A stretch of 64,000 bases of DNA from Candidatus Obscuribacterales bacterium (GCA_019752635.1 JAIELX010000012.1:1-64000), one strand, 5' to 3'; shown: positions 35,190 through 45,390, counted from the stretch's first letter. The notes: a model not told the origin generated them from the sequence alone. A program made the numbers and translations.

Positions 35190-36553
35190 ACGCGCCCGAA
35201 GCACCTAGACAACGAAGAACTAGACCGGCGACGATGATGATTCGTCTTTGCCAACTTCTGCTGCTAACAAGCGGCATGGTGCTGGCTGTGACTTACTCGC
35301 AGGGACATCTAGACCAAACTCAGGTGCCCGGATTTATTGTTGCTCTGGCTATCAGCTGGTGGTTAACACCCGAGATCCGCTCTCGGGCGATGACTCTCGG
35401 GCTTGTCGACAAGCCGGGCGAAGAGCGTCGCATTCACAAGGTAGCCGTGCCGCGCTTAGGCGGCGTCGCTATCTACATCAGCATCATGGTCAGCCTTGTG
35501 ATGATGATGGCGCTGTGTGGACGCTTCCCTCGCGAAGGCGGATTGCTCGGCATTGCGGCCGGTGGCACGCTCATCTTCGTGATGGGCTTGCTTGATGATC
35601 TCGAATCGATTCCTGCCAAAGTAAAACTTGGGGTTCAGGTCCTTGCTGCCTGTGCTGCCTACTCTTTGGGGGTGAGAATCAATCACGTCTTACTCTTGAA
35701 TCCTGACGTGATCAATTTCTTGCACACCTATTGTGGTGGCTTCCTTGAATTTCACTCCAGCGTTGCCGGTCAGTTTGATGGTGTTGTGCTTGGTGCGCTT
35801 GCGTTTCCTATTACGGTGTTATGGCTTGTTGGCATAGCCAATGCCGTCAACTTGATTGACGGAATGGACGGTCTGGCTGCGGGCGTTTCGCTGATTTCCG
35901 CTATCACGATCTGGTCTGTGGCGATGTCTCCGCACGTAGCCTTGCACCAACCTTACGCTGCGTGGATCGCTGCGGTTTTGGCCGGTGCATTGCTTGGCTT
36001 CTTGCGTTGGAACTTCAACCCTGCGCGAATATTCCTTGGTGACTCAGGCGCATATCTTGCCGGGTTCATCTTGGCTGCTGTTGCTGTAACAGGCGTGATG
36101 AAGACCGCAACTGTCCTCACACTCCTGCTTCCTGCACTGTGCCTTTTCTTCCCGATTTTGGATACTACCTGGGCCATTGTTCGACGCTTGGCTCGCGGCA
36201 AATCCATCTTTGCTCCAGATGCCGAACACATCCACCACCGGTTGCTGCGCACGGGACTCTCGCAAAAACACGTTGCCTATCTCATTTACGGCTTCTCCGG
36301 ATTACTCGGTTTAGTAGCGTGTTGGATGGTAGGACAGCAGTGGTACTACCTCACCGTTTGCGGTGGCGTGCTTACAATGGCTCTGTTCTTCGCTGAAGTG
36401 CTCAACCGCAATCGTCAGCGACCGAACAAGGGAAACAAAGAACCATTGCCACCAGGACCATCGCCGGCACCGGACGACCCGTATGAGCCCCCCGTCATGC
36501 GCTCCGTCGTCACCCCCGAAGGCGTAATCCGCCCCGAATCCTCGACGCGCTAG
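35186..36553 (+). CDS. WecA/MraY-family undecaprenyl-phosphate sugar-1-phosphate transferase
   Basis: The product is up to 455 residues from the GTG overlapping glyA; ATG 35234 or 35237 are alternatives. It has about eleven membrane helices and the family's cytoplasmic loops: [67 protein letters not shown] and the His-rich [15 protein letters not shown]. The two Asp motifs bind magnesium and the nucleotide sugar. HIHHRL fits the WecA/TagO branch (UDP-GlcNAc transfer to undecaprenyl phosphate, the first step of O-antigen, teichoic acid or similar glycans) better than MraY. A proline-rich cytoplasmic tail (about 410-455) is an addition. Confidence 0.92.
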   Translation: MNAPEAPRQRRTRPATMMIRLCQLLLLTSGMVLAVTYSQGHLDQTQVPGFIVALAISWWLTPEIRSRAMTLGLVDKPGEERRIHKVAVPRLGGVAIYISIMVSLVMMMALCGRFPREGGLLGIAAGGTLIFVMGLLDDLESIPAKVKLGVQVLAACAAYSLGVRINHVLLLNPDVINFLHTYCGGFLEFHSSVAGQFDGVVLGALAFPITVLWLVGIANAVNLIDGMDGLAAGVSLISAITIWSVAMSPHVALHQPYAAWIAAVLAGALLGFLRWNFNPARIFLGDSGAYLAGFILAAVAVTGVMKTATVLTLLLPALCLFFPILDTTWAIVRRLARGKSIFAPDAEHIHHRLLRTGLSQKHVAYLIYGFSGLLGLVACWMVGQQWYYLTVCGGVLTMALFFAEVLNRNRQRPNKGNKEPLPPGPSPAPDDPYEPPVMRSVVTPEGVIRPESSTR

Positions 36554-36653
36554 ATCTTAAGGCGAAGTTCGAAAAAGCAGGCGTGCGTCGTTATGTATAC
36601 GGAGAACTACGGTCTTCTATCGATAAGCCATTCGGGCTCGAGCGAGAGAGGTT

Positions 36654-37052
36654 TCATGCTCCGATCGGAGATGCCGATTCGGCTTGAGTTTCATCGTGGT
36701 TTTGAGACGTTGCCGACTTCTGCTCCTGTCTGGCGAGGAGTTCTACTCCGGTGCTGACGATCAGTGCGCCAATGAGTAGAAGGACTAGAAAGAGTCCCCA
36801 TCTGGCACTGGTTGCAGGAGCCTTCCAAAGCCGGAATGAGAGGAAGCAGGAAATCGGTATAGTCACCGGCCAGATCCATGTAGCAAGTATCGCCGCCGGC
36901 CACGCGTGATCGCCTTTCATGCACAAGAGGTCGACCTTGAATGCTTCGGCGCAAAGCTCGCCTATGGATAAAACAATAGCTCCCGGAATTCCCATAAGTG
37001 GGATGAATCCGAAAATTGCGATGCCGAGGGCGACGATGATTGACCACTTCAA
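36654..37052 (-). CDS. Small multi-span membrane protein
   Basis: The product is 132 residues from a TTG start with GGGAG about 13 bases upstream; the start is therefore uncertain. Three to four hydrophobic helices are seen: IIVALGIAIFGFIPLMGIPG, AILATWIWPVTIPISCFLSF and WGLFLVLLLIGALIVSTGV, with a polar Gln/Ser/Ala-rich tail. Two Cys (LCAEAF, LLCMKGD) lie in the first loop. No family assigned. It is convergent with the WecA-like gene (100 bases) and divergent from the HEAT gene. Confidence 0.6.
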   Translation of the reverse strand: MKWSIIVALGIAIFGFIPLMGIPGAIVLSIGELCAEAFKVDLLCMKGDHAWPAAILATWIWPVTIPISCFLSFRLWKAPATSARWGLFLVLLLIGALIVSTGVELLARQEQKSATSQNHDETQAESASPIGA

Positions 37053-37195
37053 GATTATTCTATGCTCCCAAGTTCTAGTGTAACAGCGGGACGGGGCAAG
37101 TCTTGGTGTTTACCCTGAACTTGCTACCTGCTTCAATGCGGGTACAACTTCTGGTAGACACATTAGACTGGGTTATCTAACCTCGGAGCAGATTA

Positions 37196-39358
37196 ATGGA
37201 TACCCTGAAAGCTCGAAAGTCCCTAATGAGAGCGCTGGTTATTGCCTTGCTGCTTTCGTCATCAGCGCCAGACGTACGAGCAGCCAGTCCAGAAAGTGGA
37301 AAGAAAGCGATGCAAGCAGTCACTGTTGATCAGCTCATTGCCAAAGTTCAGAGCTACGAGTCAAGTAAGAAGAAACAAGAATACTTGGCACAACTCCTGG
37401 CCGGGGTGCCTTCGGTAGAATATCCGTCTTTGATCACGAGGCTGCGAGCGTGTTTGCGCAGTGCAGAATGGGAACAGCAGGCAAATGCCGTCTTTGTATT
37501 GGGACTTTTGGGACCTGCGGCGAAAGATGCAGTTCCCGATATGATTGAGGCCATGAAAGCGCGAATGGCAAACGTTTCTTGGGAAGTGTCAGCAGCGCTG
37601 CCCAAGATTGGCAACGCTGCCGTTCCTCCGTTAATATCGGCCTTACGCCGATGCAATGAAAAATCGCGAGAGGTATATCGGCTCAATGAAGCGATTGCCG
37701 CCCTGGGTCCGGTCGCTTTGGATGCCGCACCGGTTGTGGTGCCTTTCCTTCGCGAGGGTTCAAACAACAATTCCACGGAGGCATTGGTTAGCATTGGTCC
37801 GGCCTCGATTCCCTTTGTCTGCGCCGGGCTTGCAAACGAAAAGTTGAACATTACATATGGTGCCGCGCAAGTACTCTCGAAATTTGGTGACAGGTCCACA
37901 GACCAGTTGCTGAAGGCTCTGCGCCGCGCTTCGCCAGCCGCGCGCAAAAACATCACAAACGTCCTTTCGCGCATGAATCCCCCCCCTGGTAAATCTGTTG
38001 CGCCCGCAATGTGCCATCTGCTAACTGATTCTGATCGCCAGGTCGTGACCTGCGCGCGTGATATCTTGCTGAAAGTCGGACCAGTTGCTACTTTGGATGT
38101 CTGCGAGTTGCTCAGCCTCAATTCATCGAATGGGTTTGATGAGGCTACCGATATCTTGCAGCAATTCGGGCCTTCTGCCACTGCTGCACTGCCAGCCCTT
38201 AGACGTATGTTGTCGTCAAGTCAGTACGACAAAGGGTGTAGAGCTGCAAGTACAATCTTGAAGATAAGAGCGAACGATCGCCTGGCTCTGGATAAGCTTC
38301 TTGAGTATGGACGGTCGGTCGACCGACCTGTAAAGAATGCCGGGATTAATGCCATCTCTGCCGCCGGAGCAGGAGCGAGCAACGCTGTACCTTTCTTGAT
38401 CAAGTTGCTCAAAGATCCTTCTTCTGCGGTTCGGCTGCAGGCAATAACTGCGTTAGGCAATATCGGTCCGGCGGCGAAGGCTGCCGTGCCCGAGTTGACG
38501 GATGCGCTACATGCGAAACATCCTGTAGAGGTGTCTGGTCGTGAGGGATTCATGTTGGACGATTCGATTCATGGAGCATGCATCACCGCGCTCGGAAAAA
38601 TTGGTCAGGGTGCATCAGGCGCGGTGCCCGACTTGATATCGAAGCTGGAGGCCGGGGGGAGTGGTTCAGAGCGCACCAATGCGCTGGAAGCGCTTGCCGG
38701 AATGAAGCAGGCCGCACTGCCTGCGTTGCCGAAAGTTATTGAGATCATTCGTCAAGGTGACTATGGTGATGTAAACCTAGCTTTTACGATTGTTGCGACG
38801 CTTGGACCAAAGGCTGCAACTGCACTGCCGGCACTCCGTGAAAAGACGTTTGACGAGAAATTCAGCAGAAGGAAGGAAGCCTATGTCGCGCTTTGCGCAG
38901 TAGAGAACAATCCTGTGAATTTGCGCTCTGATGCGACCCGGTTGTTGGACGACAAGTATGGAGAGCTAAGAGAATTGGCGCTGGAAACTTTCATCAAGTA
39001 TCCGCCAGGTGATGCTGCGACAGTGAACAAGTTGGTCGATGGCATCAAAGACAGCAACTTTGCTGCACGATTGAAGTGCATCGAGGCATTGGGGGCTGTA
39101 GGACCTAAGTCCGCAGCTGCCCTGCCTGTGCTGGTAGCAGAGAATATTGGTTGTTCCTACACTCAGCAACAGAAGGATGCCGCCTTTGCCGCGGTGAGGA
39201 AAATTGACCCATCCGGCCAGAGGGTGATACCACTGCTGGAGAAGGCCTTGAATGATCCTTTCAATGTCCGCGGGGCCGTAGAGCTGCTCGAATTTATCGG
39301 CAGTGAAAGGACAAAGCCTATCGCCGCGGCGACGCGGGCCCGGTGGAAATTGAAATAG
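37196..39358 (+). CDS. Exported HEAT/PBS-lyase-type repeat protein
   Basis: The product is 720 residues from ATG 37196 with GGAG nine bases upstream. A signal peptide (SLMRALVIALLLSSSAPDVRA) is followed by about 15 helical repeats with the recurring pattern G-x-A-A-x-A-V-P-x-L-I-x-A-L, for example GLLGPAAKDAVPDMIEAM, KDPSSAVRLQAITALGNIGP and DSNFAARLKCIEALGAVGP. Such repeats form a solenoid that binds proteins. It should work in the periplasm or at the surface. The C-terminus faces that of the Ser/Thr kinase-TPR protein only 13 bases away. The Pro/Gly-rich repeats are of a different type from the giant HEAT protein at the left of the window. Confidence 0.85.
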   Translation: MDTLKARKSLMRALVIALLLSSSAPDVRAASPESGKKAMQAVTVDQLIAKVQSYESSKKKQEYLAQLLAGVPSVEYPSLITRLRACLRSAEWEQQANAVFVLGLLGPAAKDAVPDMIEAMKARMANVSWEVSAALPKIGNAAVPPLISALRRCNEKSREVYRLNEAIAALGPVALDAAPVVVPFLREGSNNNSTEALVSIGPASIPFVCAGLANEKLNITYGAAQVLSKFGDRSTDQLLKALRRASPAARKNITNVLSRMNPPPGKSVAPAMCHLLTDSDRQVVTCARDILLKVGPVATLDVCELLSLNSSNGFDEATDILQQFGPSATAALPALRRMLSSSQYDKGCRAASTILKIRANDRLALDKLLEYGRSVDRPVKNAGINAISAAGAGASNAVPFLIKLLKDPSSAVRLQAITALGNIGPAAKAAVPELTDALHAKHPVEVSGREGFMLDDSIHGACITALGKIGQGASGAVPDLISKLEAGGSGSERTNALEALAGMKQAALPALPKVIEIIRQGDYGDVNLAFTIVATLGPKAATALPALREKTFDEKFSRRKEAYVALCAVENNPVNLRSDATRLLDDKYGELRELALETFIKYPPGDAATVNKLVDGIKDSNFAARLKCIEALGAVGPKSAAALPVLVAENIGCSYTQQQKDAAFAAVRKIDPSGQRVIPLLEKALNDPFNVRGAVELLEFIGSERTKPIAAATRARWKLK

Positions 39359-39371
39359 TCCGACGCCCCGG

Positions 39372-42206
39372 TTAGAAGTCAGGAACTTTGAGGTGCAAGA
39401 ACTGAGCCATGGGCTCTGCCTTTTTCAAACATAAACGGTATTGAGCAAGGTCGTTTTTCGCTTTACAGGCTCTGGCCTGTCCCAGCGTCACTTGGTAGTA
39501 GACTGTCATGAACCCGTCTCCCTGTGCTTGAGCTTCGGCCTCAGGCGGTACCTTTATCGTCGCAAAAATCTTTAGTGCTTCGTTCGGCTTGCCGTCGTCC
39601 ACAAGTATGTTTCCGAGTTCCTGAGTCGCTTGAAGCCTAAGTAGTCCGGTCGCGGTTTGCAGCACCTCATTCAGCAACCGTTGCGCGACCTCATAGTTCT
39701 TGATGGAGTAACGATAAATGCTCGCCAAACTCAGGCGAATGCCGTTGGCTCTGACTGTGTCGGTAGATAGGTGCCTGAGCGCAATTTTATGCACTGCTGC
39801 CGCATCGTGGGGCTTTCCCAGGCGAAGCAACATATTTGCGTAGTGTCCATAAACTGCCTGTTGAACTTCCGCAGCTATCGGAACGTCAATCTTATCCATG
39901 CGAGCCAAAGCCGGTCGCGCCTTCTCGAGTTCGATCGGGCATCGGTTTTCCTTGCTCAGGTAAACGGCGGTCATGATTCTGGCTGCGTCCCCCAACCAAT
40001 TGCTCCGGCTGGAATTTCCATTAGTGAGATGCTGCATCACCATCGCGGATGCCAGAGGCAAGCTCCGTGAGTCCAAATCATCAGCTGTGGCTGAGTAATG
40101 CCTGAACACTACTTCGTCATTGGACCGTGCATTCTCCTCAAACTTGTCCAGCTCATGCAGATAGTGCTGCATTTCAGCTGGTTTGTGTTCTATTGCCGCA
40201 ATCTTGACCAGGCAAAGGAGACAATCGCGCCGAAGTCCGTTCAAGGTGCTGTTTGATTCCGCGATGGAGAGGGCATTTTGAAGATCCGATTTGGCCTGTC
40301 CGTAGCGGCCCGCTTCTATGAAAGAGTATGCGCGTTCTCTTAAGAAGGATGACTTGAAGACTTCAATGTCGTGCGACGTAAGTGGTGCCAATTTCGGCCA
40401 AAGGCTGTTTAGTGTATCTAAGGCTGCTGCCTCAGCGCCGATACGCTTTTGATGAAGCGCTTTTACAAACGTTAGGCGACGAGTCAATGCTTCTGCTTTT
40501 GGAGTTTTATCGTACGATTCTAAAAAGAAGTTGGTCTGTTCTAATGCAAACGGTGCTGAGAATTCTTGAAGTCCTGTGCACAAATTCAATATCTGGTCGC
40601 CTTGAGTTCCCGGGTCCAAATGCTTCAACAATTCTGCCGAAGTTTTCCTCGCGTCCGAGTACTCCCCGAGGGCCGACTCAGCCGTCACAAGTGTAATCAG
40701 CGCACCGGCTCTCTCACTCGGCTCGAGTGGATGGTACTTTGTACAACATAGCAGGGCTAATTCTTTTGCCTCCTTCGGTTTCTTCAGTGTCGTGTACAAT
40801 TTCGAAAGAGCCAGTGCCGATTCAACAAGAATGTCATTGGCTGAAACTTTCTCCGCCATTGCTATAGCAGTTTTCAGGCTCCGTTCAGCCTCTGTCGTCA
40901 TGCCGCTTGTAATAAGGAATCGCCCGCGTACGGTATAGGCGAGCGCAACAGCGCTGCGATCGGTTTTTAAACGCTCAACAGCGATGAGTCGATCAAAGTG
41001 TTGTGCCAATTCTTTGGCAGGGACCGCACTGCATTCGCGAAGCGCGTCGTAGACGGAAACGAGTTCCAATGGGGTAAGAGACAAATCATCGTGATGCTCG
41101 AACTGATTGACGAGATTCAAGACTGCCTTCTTTCGCTCCGCTGCAGAATAGGATTGACGGAGGGACCACTGACTTTTGAGGGCTTTCGGTTTTAGCGAAC
41201 TGCGATGAGGCCTGTCTGAAAGAGGTGGAGCTGCTGGTTTCATTTTCTGATAAAGAGAAGTTCCGCAGGCAATTACTCCTACTACGCATGAGCCGACGAG
41301 CAACATATTGCCTCTGCTAACTCGATTCTGAGACTTAGGCTTGAGGGTTCCTAATGTGTCCCCGTGCCCTTCTTGAATCAAGCGAAGATCTTTGCCGAAT
41401 TCGGACATGGTCTGGTGCCGAAGGTCCGGGTCTTTCTGGAGAGCCTTAAATACAAGTACTTCCAAACCGACCGGGGCATTGAGCGCTGCCGGAAACAGTG
41501 CTGGCTGTTCATGCGCCTGTTTGTGAATGAGTCCGATCGGGTTGTCGCATTCGAACGGGGGATTACCGGACACCAATTCGTAGATTATGCAGCCCAGCGA
41601 GTAGATGTCGGAGCGATTGTCCGCACGTTTTCCCAGACATTGTTCAGGGCTCATGTAATGCACGCTGCCGATGAGCGCGCCGGTCCGTGTCAGATGTTGA
41701 ACTTTCGATCCGTCAAAAGCACACAATCCGAAGTCTAGAACTTTAATCCGACATGGTGAATCCTGAACGACCATGACATTGTCCGGCTTCAAATCTCTGT
41801 GGGTAATGCCGGAGGCATGTGCTGCCTGTAAGGCTGAGCACAGCTGCACTGCCACGGAAATCTTGTCATCGATAGAAAGCGAGTTGTCGTTGATCTTCTT
41901 TCTTAGCGACTGTCCTTCGAGGTATTCCATGACTATGTATGGACACTTGTTCCGCCAGATTCCATACCGGTACAGCGACACGATGTTTTCGTGCTGTACA
42001 GCCGCCAGAACCTGGCTCTCGCGTTCAAAGCGCGCAGCACTGTCCGTGTCGCTTAGCAATTCCTGTTGTAGTAGCTTGACTGCAACAAGCCTTTCAAGTC
42101 CGATTTCTCGAGCTAGAAACACCGTGCCCATGCCGCCAACGCCGAGCTGTCGCACTAGCTCGTAGCGCTCGTCGACTATTGTTCCCGGCCGTGTTTCGAT
42201 TCCCAT
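39372..42206 (-). CDS. Membrane Ser/Thr protein kinase with TPR-rich C-terminus
   Basis: The product is 944 residues from ATG 42206. The kinase domain (about 15-275) has the Gly loop LGVGGMGTVFLA, Lys44 in VAVKLL, HRDLKPDN at 136-143, DFG at 158-160 and GSVHYMSPEQ, so it should be active. A membrane helix (about 301-321, LLVGSCVVGVIACGTSLY) is followed by about 600 residues of TPR-like helical repeats (ALAYTVRGRFLITSGMTTEA, GRYGQAKSDLQNALSIAES). This is a PknB/Hanks-type receptor with an extracytoplasmic TPR sensor or scaffold region. TPR arrays probably bind a protein ligand; the adjacent exported HEAT protein is a candidate by position only. Confidence 0.93.
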   Translation of the reverse strand: MGIETRPGTIVDERYELVRQLGVGGMGTVFLAREIGLERLVAVKLLQQELLSDTDSAARFERESQVLAAVQHENIVSLYRYGIWRNKCPYIVMEYLEGQSLRKKINDNSLSIDDKISVAVQLCSALQAAHASGITHRDLKPDNVMVVQDSPCRIKVLDFGLCAFDGSKVQHLTRTGALIGSVHYMSPEQCLGKRADNRSDIYSLGCIIYELVSGNPPFECDNPIGLIHKQAHEQPALFPAALNAPVGLEVLVFKALQKDPDLRHQTMSEFGKDLRLIQEGHGDTLGTLKPKSQNRVSRGNMLLVGSCVVGVIACGTSLYQKMKPAAPPLSDRPHRSSLKPKALKSQWSLRQSYSAAERKKAVLNLVNQFEHHDDLSLTPLELVSVYDALRECSAVPAKELAQHFDRLIAVERLKTDRSAVALAYTVRGRFLITSGMTTEAERSLKTAIAMAEKVSANDILVESALALSKLYTTLKKPKEAKELALLCCTKYHPLEPSERAGALITLVTAESALGEYSDARKTSAELLKHLDPGTQGDQILNLCTGLQEFSAPFALEQTNFFLESYDKTPKAEALTRRLTFVKALHQKRIGAEAAALDTLNSLWPKLAPLTSHDIEVFKSSFLRERAYSFIEAGRYGQAKSDLQNALSIAESNSTLNGLRRDCLLCLVKIAAIEHKPAEMQHYLHELDKFEENARSNDEVVFRHYSATADDLDSRSLPLASAMVMQHLTNGNSSRSNWLGDAARIMTAVYLSKENRCPIELEKARPALARMDKIDVPIAAEVQQAVYGHYANMLLRLGKPHDAAAVHKIALRHLSTDTVRANGIRLSLASIYRYSIKNYEVAQRLLNEVLQTATGLLRLQATQELGNILVDDGKPNEALKIFATIKVPPEAEAQAQGDGFMTVYYQVTLGQARACKAKNDLAQYRLCLKKAEPMAQFLHLKVPDF

Positions 42207-42433
42207 ATACGAACCATCCCTCTTCTTGTTCTTCCCCCAATGATGAACTTATGGCCGTGGCTGGCGAAAACCCGGCATGAGTCTATGACCCTCCACCGGC
42301 AGGGGATCAGCAAGAAACTATTAAGGGTTCATCCCGAATTCGGTCGCTAGAGGCACAGCCTCAGTGGCTGAGACGATGTTTGCCGAGTTTGGGACAAGCT
42401 AATCGAAGTTCTCAATGTCTTTGGTAGTGCTCT
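42207..42433. other. Short intergenic region upstream of the kinase gene
   Basis: This 227-bp stretch contains the kinase gene's leader (AGAGGGATGG before the ATG) and the perfect inverted repeat at 42420-42449. Nothing else was recognised. Confidence 0.4.
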
Positions 42434-42449
42434 CTAGAGCACTACCAAA
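42420..42449. terminator. Perfect 12-bp inverted repeat spanning a stop codon
   Basis: TTTGGTAGTGCT (42420-42431) pairs with AGCACTACCAAA (42438-42449) with a six-base loop. On the minus strand the stop codon of the gene at 42434-43381 sits in the loop. There is no T-run after it, so termination efficiency is uncertain. Confidence 0.5.
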
Positions 42450-43381
42450 ATGTCGTCATCATCCGAGCCGAAAGCGCAGCTGCACGGCCAATGACCTTCA
42501 GCGAACCACTGCCACAGGTCTGCGAGCATGTCGGGAAGCGGGGCACCGGCGATGACGTACAAAGCGACCAGCTTAGCGGAGTATGCCGACAGTGCTACTG
42601 CGGCATTGGGTGCGAACCAGATGTCATCGTCGGACTTGTGTGGCACTGCTTTCTTGACAGTGTCGTAGACTCGCGACTCGATTTTGTTAGCGTGCCCTAA
42701 TGCTTTCTCGGCCCGCTCACCAAGAATCTGAATGACTTGTTCCTGCCAGATGCCGATAATGTCGTTCAAGCGGTCGCAGCCTTCGGATTCCGGTCCGACC
42801 CAATCGTCCCAACTGGCGATTCGCTTGACTGTTTGATCACGATGGTTGGGCTTGCCGCAATTAGTCATCCATCTGATTTTCTTGATGTGAGCCTCGAACT
42901 GCTCCAAGGTCATGGTGTTTTCGCTTGCCTTGGGTGGCACCACTTCGATGATGAAGCGCTTTCCTTTGCTCAGATACTCCGCTTCGATACGCTTCGCTTC
43001 TGCCTTTGTCTCGACGACTATCCGCTCCGGCTCGGTGCAGAGGTGTTCAATTTCCCGAATAGCAGCTTTGGAATCTTCTGAAATAGAAGCCGTCTGGCTT
43101 GCAACATGTCTTAGCAGCTCCAGCTTCTCTTGCACGGCGTTGGAACCTGATAGATACAGACTTCGCACGACGAGACAATGCGCGACAATGCTTCCGGGTT
43201 GGGTGGCCAGCGCGGCTTTGGCTGCTTTAACGCCGCGAGTGAATTCGGGCCCGAATTGGTTCTCTGCTAAGCGGAGAAGGACAGGGCAAGCTTCTTCATC
43301 GGAAATGGCAACGGGGCGATGACTGAGACTGACGTTGGCATGTCTGCCTCGAAGGCCGTTCTTGGTGCTGGTGATGCTCAC
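42434..43381 (-). CDS. Hypothetical protein, 315 residues
   Basis: It starts at GTG 43381 with GGAGA about ten bases upstream. The protein is soluble. Residues about 50-115 are helical and TPR-like (VKAAKAALATQPGSIVAHCL). A central Lys/Glu-rich part (EAKRIEAEYLSKGKRFIIEV) is followed by a Trp- and His-containing region (SWDDWVGPESEGCDRL) and a C-terminal block (about 245-315) with ALSAYSAKLVALYVI and ADLWQWFAEGHWPCSCAF, then an acidic end. The conserved-looking WQWFAEGHWPCSC suggests a structured functional site, but no family is recognised. The stop codon lies inside an inverted repeat. Confidence 0.7.
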   Translation of the reverse strand: MSITSTKNGLRGRHANVSLSHRPVAISDEEACPVLLRLAENQFGPEFTRGVKAAKAALATQPGSIVAHCLVVRSLYLSGSNAVQEKLELLRHVASQTASISEDSKAAIREIEHLCTEPERIVVETKAEAKRIEAEYLSKGKRFIIEVVPPKASENTMTLEQFEAHIKKIRWMTNCGKPNHRDQTVKRIASWDDWVGPESEGCDRLNDIIGIWQEQVIQILGERAEKALGHANKIESRVYDTVKKAVPHKSDDDIWFAPNAAVALSAYSAKLVALYVIAGAPLPDMLADLWQWFAEGHWPCSCAFGSDDDDILVVL

Positions 43382-43665
43382 AGGACTGGTGTCTCCATTC
43401 TCCGTTTTGATGGTCGATCAATTCTGACCATCAGAAAAGCGCGCGCGCTCGAATATTCAAGTATAGGTGTGAACTTCGGTGGTCGGCGGGCGAATTCGTG
43501 GTGATTCTGCCACTGATCCGCCTCATCGCTGTCAGGCGCATGTTTTTCGGGTGCTGAAGAATCCTTTCACAGTTTTCAATTCTGCAACACAAGCAAGATA
43601 AAGTGATGCTATCTCTCTAAAGCGCAAGAGGAGGCTCTCATTGCGTCGAACCTCCTCTTGTGGTG
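43382..43665. other. Intergenic region downstream of rtcB
   Basis: The region holds the rtcB terminator-like hairpin (43625-43660) and the upstream region of the 315-residue gene. No open frame looks coding. Confidence 0.4.
43625..43660 (-). terminator. Hairpin after rtcB
   Basis: CAAGAGGAGG (43625-43634) pairs perfectly with CCTCCTCTTG (43651-43660), beginning six bases after the rtcB stop on the minus strand. Only a short CGCTTTAG follows, so it is a weak or assisted terminator. Confidence 0.5.
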
Positions 43666-45234
43666 TCAACCTTTGACGGTCAGAATTGGGCGCAAGCGTG
43701 CAACGCGGCTTGCGATCCCGGCTTGCTCGACTGATTCGATTACGGGCGTGATTGGCTTGTATGCGTAAGGGGCTTCCTCCATGAGCCGGGAATGGTACTT
43801 AGCCAATACGTCCGGCCGTGCTGCAATCTCCGGCAGCGACGGATCGATCGGTGTGATTACCCGCAAGCGCTCCACCACTTCAGAATACTTCTGATGACTC
43901 ACCTGTCTGGCCGCGGTTCTAGTCAGGCTTCGCCCGGCCCCGTGGCAGGCGCTGGACAGCAAATTATCGTTGCCCTTTCCTGCCAGCAGGAAGCTCGAAG
44001 CTCCCATGGACCCCGGAATGATTACCGGAATGCCGAAGAACGCGAATGGCTCTTCTTGCAGCAAGTGGTGGGCACCAAGCGCAGGACAAGCGCCTTTGCG
44101 GTGAATGAACCTGTTGCCATCGCGCCAGATCAGGTTGTGCGGTGCATCATAGATCAATCGATGAGCGATTGGTCGGCCCAATGCTTCGGACAGTGCCCGA
44201 ATTGCCATCAAACCCAGGCATAGCCGGTTTCCAAACGCAAAATTGGCGACCATGTTCATCGCGTTGATGTAGTCTTGCAGGTGCTGCGCATGCGGGCCTG
44301 TCGCCGGCAGCACATAAAATCCGTGATCCGGATGTGCCAGTCCAGCGGGAAACAGATTCTTCGCCAGGCGGGTGAAATGTCCGCCCACCGAGTGACCCAG
44401 CCCCACGGAGCCTGAGTGAATCATGACTGCCGTCATCCCCTTCTTGATTCCCCAGTGGTGCGCAGTGGTGCCATCGATGATTTCATCGACGGATTGCACT
44501 TCCACGAAATGGTTGCCACCACCGACAGAACCAATCTGCGCATCCCTGCCGTCCGAGGCGCCCGAGCCTTCGACGAAGTCGTCGAAGGTATGCAAGTCAC
44601 CGACCACGGGCAAGCACCCTTTGAGGTGTGTGAACTTGAGATTATCGAGTTCTTGATCGCGGTCGTAGTACTTCCACAATCCCGTGTTGATGTTGGTGAG
44701 CGCGTGCTCGTGCAGACCTTGCAAACCGCGGCGCAGAAGTCCTTCTCGCTGTTGCGGCGACATCGGAATGTTGCGCTCGCCACCGAAAAAGATTCCGCGT
44801 AGACGCCGACCGAATTGATCAAGGTGTTGCTTAAGTTCATCAGCAGGCAAATCGGTTACAATCAATCGCATTCCGCAGCAGACGTCATTGCCGACTGCCT
44901 TCGGTATCACAAAATTGCGAGCGTCGATTACTGTACCAATCGGTATGCCGCTGCCCTTATGAAAATCCGGAGTGACGACTACCCGGGCTATGGAACCCTT
45001 CTGCAGGTCAGCTCCTTCTTTTCCCCAGAACGAGCATCTGTCTAGCGCCTCTGCATGCGCAATTTCTTCGAGCGTCTTTTGTAGCGAAAGGACACCCATC
45101 AATTCCTTGAGCCCTTCAAGCTCTACCGGCACTGATGCATTGGCGATTAGCGTGGCTGATACACCGAACGGATTCAGTATCTCCAGGCTCGAATCATCTA
45201 TTCTTCTAGTTAATTTCTCAATCGTAAGTTTCAT
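43666..45234 (-). CDS. rtcB: RtcB-family RNA ligase
   Basis: The product is 522 residues from ATG 45234; a GTG 12 bases earlier is possible. RtcB joins RNA 3'-phosphate or 2',3'-cyclic phosphate ends to 5'-OH ends using GTP and manganese. Motifs in order: TPDFHKGSGIPIGTV, KAVGNDVCCGMR with the metal-binding Asp/Cys, GSVGGGNHFVE, VMIHSGSVGLGHSVG, YDAPHN, HRKGACPALG, IPGSMGASSFLL and SACHGAGRSLTRT, which holds the guanylylated His. Length is in the range for the longer RtcB2-like forms. No RtcA, archease or Rsr gene is adjacent, so it may work in stress or tRNA repair alone. Confidence 0.93.
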   Translation of the reverse strand: MKLTIEKLTRRIDDSSLEILNPFGVSATLIANASVPVELEGLKELMGVLSLQKTLEEIAHAEALDRCSFWGKEGADLQKGSIARVVVTPDFHKGSGIPIGTVIDARNFVIPKAVGNDVCCGMRLIVTDLPADELKQHLDQFGRRLRGIFFGGERNIPMSPQQREGLLRRGLQGLHEHALTNINTGLWKYYDRDQELDNLKFTHLKGCLPVVGDLHTFDDFVEGSGASDGRDAQIGSVGGGNHFVEVQSVDEIIDGTTAHHWGIKKGMTAVMIHSGSVGLGHSVGGHFTRLAKNLFPAGLAHPDHGFYVLPATGPHAQHLQDYINAMNMVANFAFGNRLCLGLMAIRALSEALGRPIAHRLIYDAPHNLIWRDGNRFIHRKGACPALGAHHLLQEEPFAFFGIPVIIPGSMGASSFLLAGKGNDNLLSSACHGAGRSLTRTAARQVSHQKYSEVVERLRVITPIDPSLPEIAARPDVLAKYHSRLMEEAPYAYKPITPVIESVEQAGIASRVARLRPILTVKG

Positions 45235-45390
45235 TCTGCTATCCACTATTTACTGAGACGCTTTCAGCCTTGAAAGCTTCTGGAATAAAGTCGAAACGAA
45301 CCGTGCCGCTGTGCGGCAGGGAAGTTCGATAGGTTTTAGCAGCCTTACGGTAGAGTCACTCTATCATGCGTGTTTGTTCGGTGACAACAG

